A stretch of DNA of 64,000 nucleotides, taken from NCBI RefSeq assembly GCF_004295125.1, contig NZ_CP036170.1, positions 1,359,501-1,423,500 on the forward strand, read 5' to 3'. The position numbers and the translations under genes were made by a program. Shown here piece after piece: positions 61,989 through 64,000 of this stretch (within the stretch, counting starts at the first letter, position 1; every line of letters starts with the position of its first letter). The notes beneath the pieces are model-generated. The model was given only the letters and a program-made list of their open reading frames with translations, was not told where the DNA came from and did no database searches. This DNA comes from [Clostridium] scindens ATCC 35704 (lineage in GTDB: Bacteria > Bacillota > Clostridia > Lachnospirales > Lachnospiraceae).

Positions 61989-62543
61989 ATGGCAGTGAAG
62001 GCAATCTCAGGCAGCGACAAGGATCAGGAACTGATCATTGATACCTTGAAGCATGCCAGAAGGCAGGAGTATACGCCCCAGAGGCTGTGCGAGCTTCAGA
62101 AGATCATTGAGACCCAGTATTATTACTGGTGGATCATGGATATGAAGAAAGAAGAATTCTGCCTGGAACTGTTCGATGAAGACTTCCAATACTACTATAA
62201 TGGCTATCTGGCATCAACTAAGCCAGAAGAACAGGCCAGGACATCCAAATGGGTCAATGCGCCTCTGGCAACGATGCATATGGGCCATCAGCCTCTCGTA
62301 TGGCTCATGGACGAGAAAAATGCCAGGGGAATCTTCCAGTATGAGGACCACCAGGTCTATCGGGAAAGCGGCGAAGTCGTGGAGACATGGATGGTATACT
62401 GTAATGATTTCTGCAAGGATGAAAAAGGAATCTGGCACATCAAGACGATGCGTATGATCAAGCGGCAAGCTGACGGCCGCTACCATGACATCAATCCACC
62501 GGAAGGCTGGATGCCAGAAGAGTGGGATACATGTGATTTTTAA
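61989..62543 (+). CDS. baiI: BaiI, NTF2-like protein
   Basis: A 184-residue NTF2/SnoaL-like protein, last gene of the bai operon, distantly similar to BaiE. It has been proposed as a 7beta-dehydratase or Delta5-ketosteroid-isomerase-like enzyme, without the firm proof available for BaiE. Aligned features include YYYWWIMDMKKEEFCLELFD (cf. BaiE YFRCLDGK) and ATMHMGHQPLVW, which keeps the His-containing MHMGH motif of BaiE. AAAAGGAGG precedes the ATG. A terminator follows its stop. Confidence 0.93.
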   Translation: MAVKAISGSDKDQELIIDTLKHARRQEYTPQRLCELQKIIETQYYYWWIMDMKKEEFCLELFDEDFQYYYNGYLASTKPEEQARTSKWVNAPLATMHMGHQPLVWLMDEKNARGIFQYEDHQVYRESGEVVETWMVYCNDFCKDEKGIWHIKTMRMIKRQADGRYHDINPPEGWMPEEWDTCDF

Positions 62544-62549
62544 AAAAGG

Positions 62550-62588
62550 AGACAGGATGAATCTTCGGGGAGATATCATCCTGTCTTT
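62550..62588. terminator. Bidirectional terminator of the bai operon and malQ
   Basis: AGACAGGATGA (62550-62560) pairs perfectly with TCATCCTGTCT (62576-62586), followed by TTTTA on the plus strand. The A-run at 62542-62547 serves as a T-run for the convergent malQ. Confidence 0.88.
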
Positions 62589-62590
62589 TA

Positions 62591-64000
62591 CTATCCTCTT
62601 CCATATAATAATGTAAGTTCTTTTAATTCCTCGGCAAGGGAAGGGCTTAAAGCGTCCTTTTTAAAGCGCCAGCTCCAGTTGTCAGAAGCCGTGCCAGGAA
62701 TGTTCATGCGGGCCGTCGAGCCATAGCCTAGCAGATCCTGCAGCGGAAAGATACTGTAGCGGGCAATGCTCCCAAGGCAGGTGCGGATCAGGCAGCGGCC
62801 AATCTGCGGCGCGTCCTTGCAGCAGGTATAGCGTCGCACCTTTTCCTGACAGTCGGGCGGAAGATGCTGGTACCAGCCGGAAGTGGTGTCGTTGTCGTGG
62901 GTACCTGTATAGCAGACGCAGTCCGGCGAAGTAAACTGATGCGGAAGATAGCTGCTCTCTAAAGTAGAATCAAAAGCGAACTGAAGCACCTTCATTCCCG
63001 GGAAATGGAAATGTTCTCGCAGCGCATTGACCTCATCGGTGATGATGCCCAGATCTTCGGCGATAATAGGAAGATCGTCTCCCAGGGCATTCTGGATGGC
63101 GTTAAAGAGTTCATAGCCAGGAGCCTGCACCCATTGCCCGTTGATGGCGGTCTTCTCCCCGTATTCCACCGACCAGTAGGCCTCAAACCCGCGGAAATGA
63201 TCAATCCGGAGGATATCAAGGACATCCAGCTGGTGCCGGATTCTGGAGATCCACCAGGCAAAGCCTTCTTCCTTATGGGCATCCCAGGCATACAGCGGAT
63301 TGCCCCACAGCTGTCCCGTGGCAGAGAAGTAATCCGGCGGAACCCCGGCCACCTTGAGGGGATAGCCGTTTGAATCCAGTTGGAAGAGATGCTGGCTGGC
63401 CCATACGTCTGCGCTGTCCATGGAAACAAATATGGGGATATCCCCGATAATCCGGATATCCTTTTGATTGGCATATTCTTTCAGGCGCATCCATTCATCA
63501 AAGAACAAGAACTGCGTGAATTGGTAGAAGCCAATGGTCTGTGCCAGGCGGCCTCGAAGCCGGTCTTTTATGTCTTCTGTGGGATTGCGGTATTGATCTT
63601 CCCATTCCAGCCAGCTGCGCCCTTCGTTTCGTTCCTTGCATGCCATGAACAGAGCATAGTCATTAAGCCAGCAGCCTTGTTCCTGGACAAACCTGGAAAA
63701 GCCTTCCTTCAGCTTCTGATTATCATAGTCATCTCTGCAGAATTCCCGATATGCTGCTTCCAGGATATGCTGCTTCCAGGGGATCAGTGTTCCGTAGTCT
63801 ACGCGCTCGTCGTCGGAAGCAGGGCAGCCCTCCAGATCCTTATCTCCTACAAGCCCCAGACGCTTTAAGCCGGAAGGGCTGATCAAGAGCGGCTGTCCGG
63901 CAAAGGCAGAAAAACTCTGGTAAGGCGAGTCTCCATATCCGGTGTGCGTAAGCGGCAGGATCTGCCAGAGATGCTGGCCTGCCGTTGCAAGAAAGTCTAC
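62591..64000 (-). CDS. malQ: 4-alpha-glucanotransferase (amylomaltase), N-terminus beyond window
   Basis: Glycoside hydrolase family 77 enzyme that transfers glucan chains in maltodextrin and glycogen metabolism. The frame is open to the window edge: the last visible codons read VDFLATAGQHLWQILPLTHTGYGDSPYQSFS (at 64000-63908), a hallmark of MalQ, so about 30 N-terminal residues lie outside. Further in are IRIIGDIPIFVSMDSADVW, the nucleophile region ILRIDHFRGFEAYW, the acid/base in IIAEDLGIIT, and YTGTHDNDTTSGWYQ. It is convergent with the bai operon and unrelated to it. Confidence 0.95.
   Translation of the reverse strand, partial: VDFLATAGQHLWQILPLTHTGYGDSPYQSFSAFAGQPLLISPSGLKRLGLVGDKDLEGCPASDDERVDYGTLIPWKQHILEAAYREFCRDDYDNQKLKEGFSRFVQEQGCWLNDYALFMACKERNEGRSWLEWEDQYRNPTEDIKDRLRGRLAQTIGFYQFTQFLFFDEWMRLKEYANQKDIRIIGDIPIFVSMDSADVWASQHLFQLDSNGYPLKVAGVPPDYFSATGQLWGNPLYAWDAHKEEGFAWWISRIRHQLDVLDILRIDHFRGFEAYWSVEYGEKTAINGQWVQAPGYELFNAIQNALGDDLPIIAEDLGIITDEVNALREHFHFPGMKVLQFAFDSTLESSYLPHQFTSPDCVCYTGTHDNDTTSGWYQHLPPDCQEKVRRYTCCKDAPQIGRCLIRTCLGSIARYSIFPLQDLLGYGSTARMNIPGTASDNWSWRFKKDALSPSLAEELKELTLLYGRG

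Noticed and set aside
1-64000. tRNA or rRNA genes, CRISPR arrays, insertion sequences or prophage genes
   Set aside because: I looked through the gaps between genes and found no cloverleaf-type TTCGAAT/CCA pattern, no regular spaced repeats and no transposase or integrase.

Overview
The window is chromosomal DNA of a gut Lachnospiraceae bacterium, most likely Clostridium scindens or a very close relative. The deciding evidence is a complete bile-acid-inducible operon (baiB-baiCD-baiE-baiA2-baiF-baiG-baiH-baiI, about 52.3-62.5 kb), preceded by two divergent AraC/cupin regulator genes. The operon converts primary to secondary bile acids by 7alpha-dehydroxylation. Strong AGGAGG-type ribosome binding sites, T-box control, a fused SecDF and a GdpP/L9/DnaB cluster all fit Firmicutes. 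I see no rRNA genes, tRNA genes, CRISPR array or recognisable insertion sequence.

Layout. 0-1.8 kb: end of a sugar-kinase-like gene and galE. 1.9-5.8 kb: gdpP-rplI-dnaB. 5.8-10.2 kb: a small coiled-coil protein, a ferredoxin, a lone sugar-type binding lipoprotein, and a sensor kinase/response regulator pair in line with mutS2. 12.7-15 kb: an HtrA-like protein with a damaged catalytic site and a YhaM-like HD nuclease. 15-17.1 kb: rlmD fused in frame to an MNT nucleotidyltransferase, followed by its HEPN partner. 17.3-23.5 kb: an asparaginase-like gene, then a T-box leader controlling an AspRS-GatC fusion, a GatA homologue without its catalytic residues, and gatB. 23.5-27.7 kb: adenine deaminase and purine permease, divergent from a LysR gene. 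27.7-30.6 kb: a lone nuclease-SAVED (Cap4-like) protein, ogt and a hydrolase. 30.8-36.8 kb: a likely operon of a small membrane protein, secDF, potassium uptake genes and a potassium-type pyruvate kinase. 37-40.6 kb: LysR, metF and a DUF512 radical SAM protein. 41-43.7 kb: an amino-acid ABC transporter whose ATPase carries a GNAT domain. 43.8-48.7 kb: pncB-ddl-murF-HAD on the minus strand. 48.9-50.2 kb: a YcxB-like protein and a PlsC-like acyltransferase. 50.3-62.6 kb: bai regulators and operon. The window ends inside malQ.

How the genes work together. In the bai block, CoA ligation (BaiB), 3-oxidation (BaiA2), Delta4 oxidation (BaiCD), CoA transfer (BaiF) and 7alpha-dehydration (BaiE) form the oxidative arm. 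BaiG imports bile acids, BaiH acts on the Delta4 intermediate, and BaiI is a second NTF2-fold enzyme. The bai operon is well known. The more unusual material lies elsewhere: (1) the T-box-controlled aspS-gatC fusion / pseudo-gatA / gatB set beside an asparaginase, which suggests an Asn-tRNA(Asn) amidation system with a different ammonia source; (2) the RlmD-MNT fusion with a HEPN partner; (3) the orphan Cap4/SAVED gene; (4) the ABC-ATPase-GNAT fusion; and (5) a two-gene bai regulator in which one protein has two AraC DNA-binding domains and the other has none.

All functional calls come from reading motifs in the translated sequence. No database search was run.
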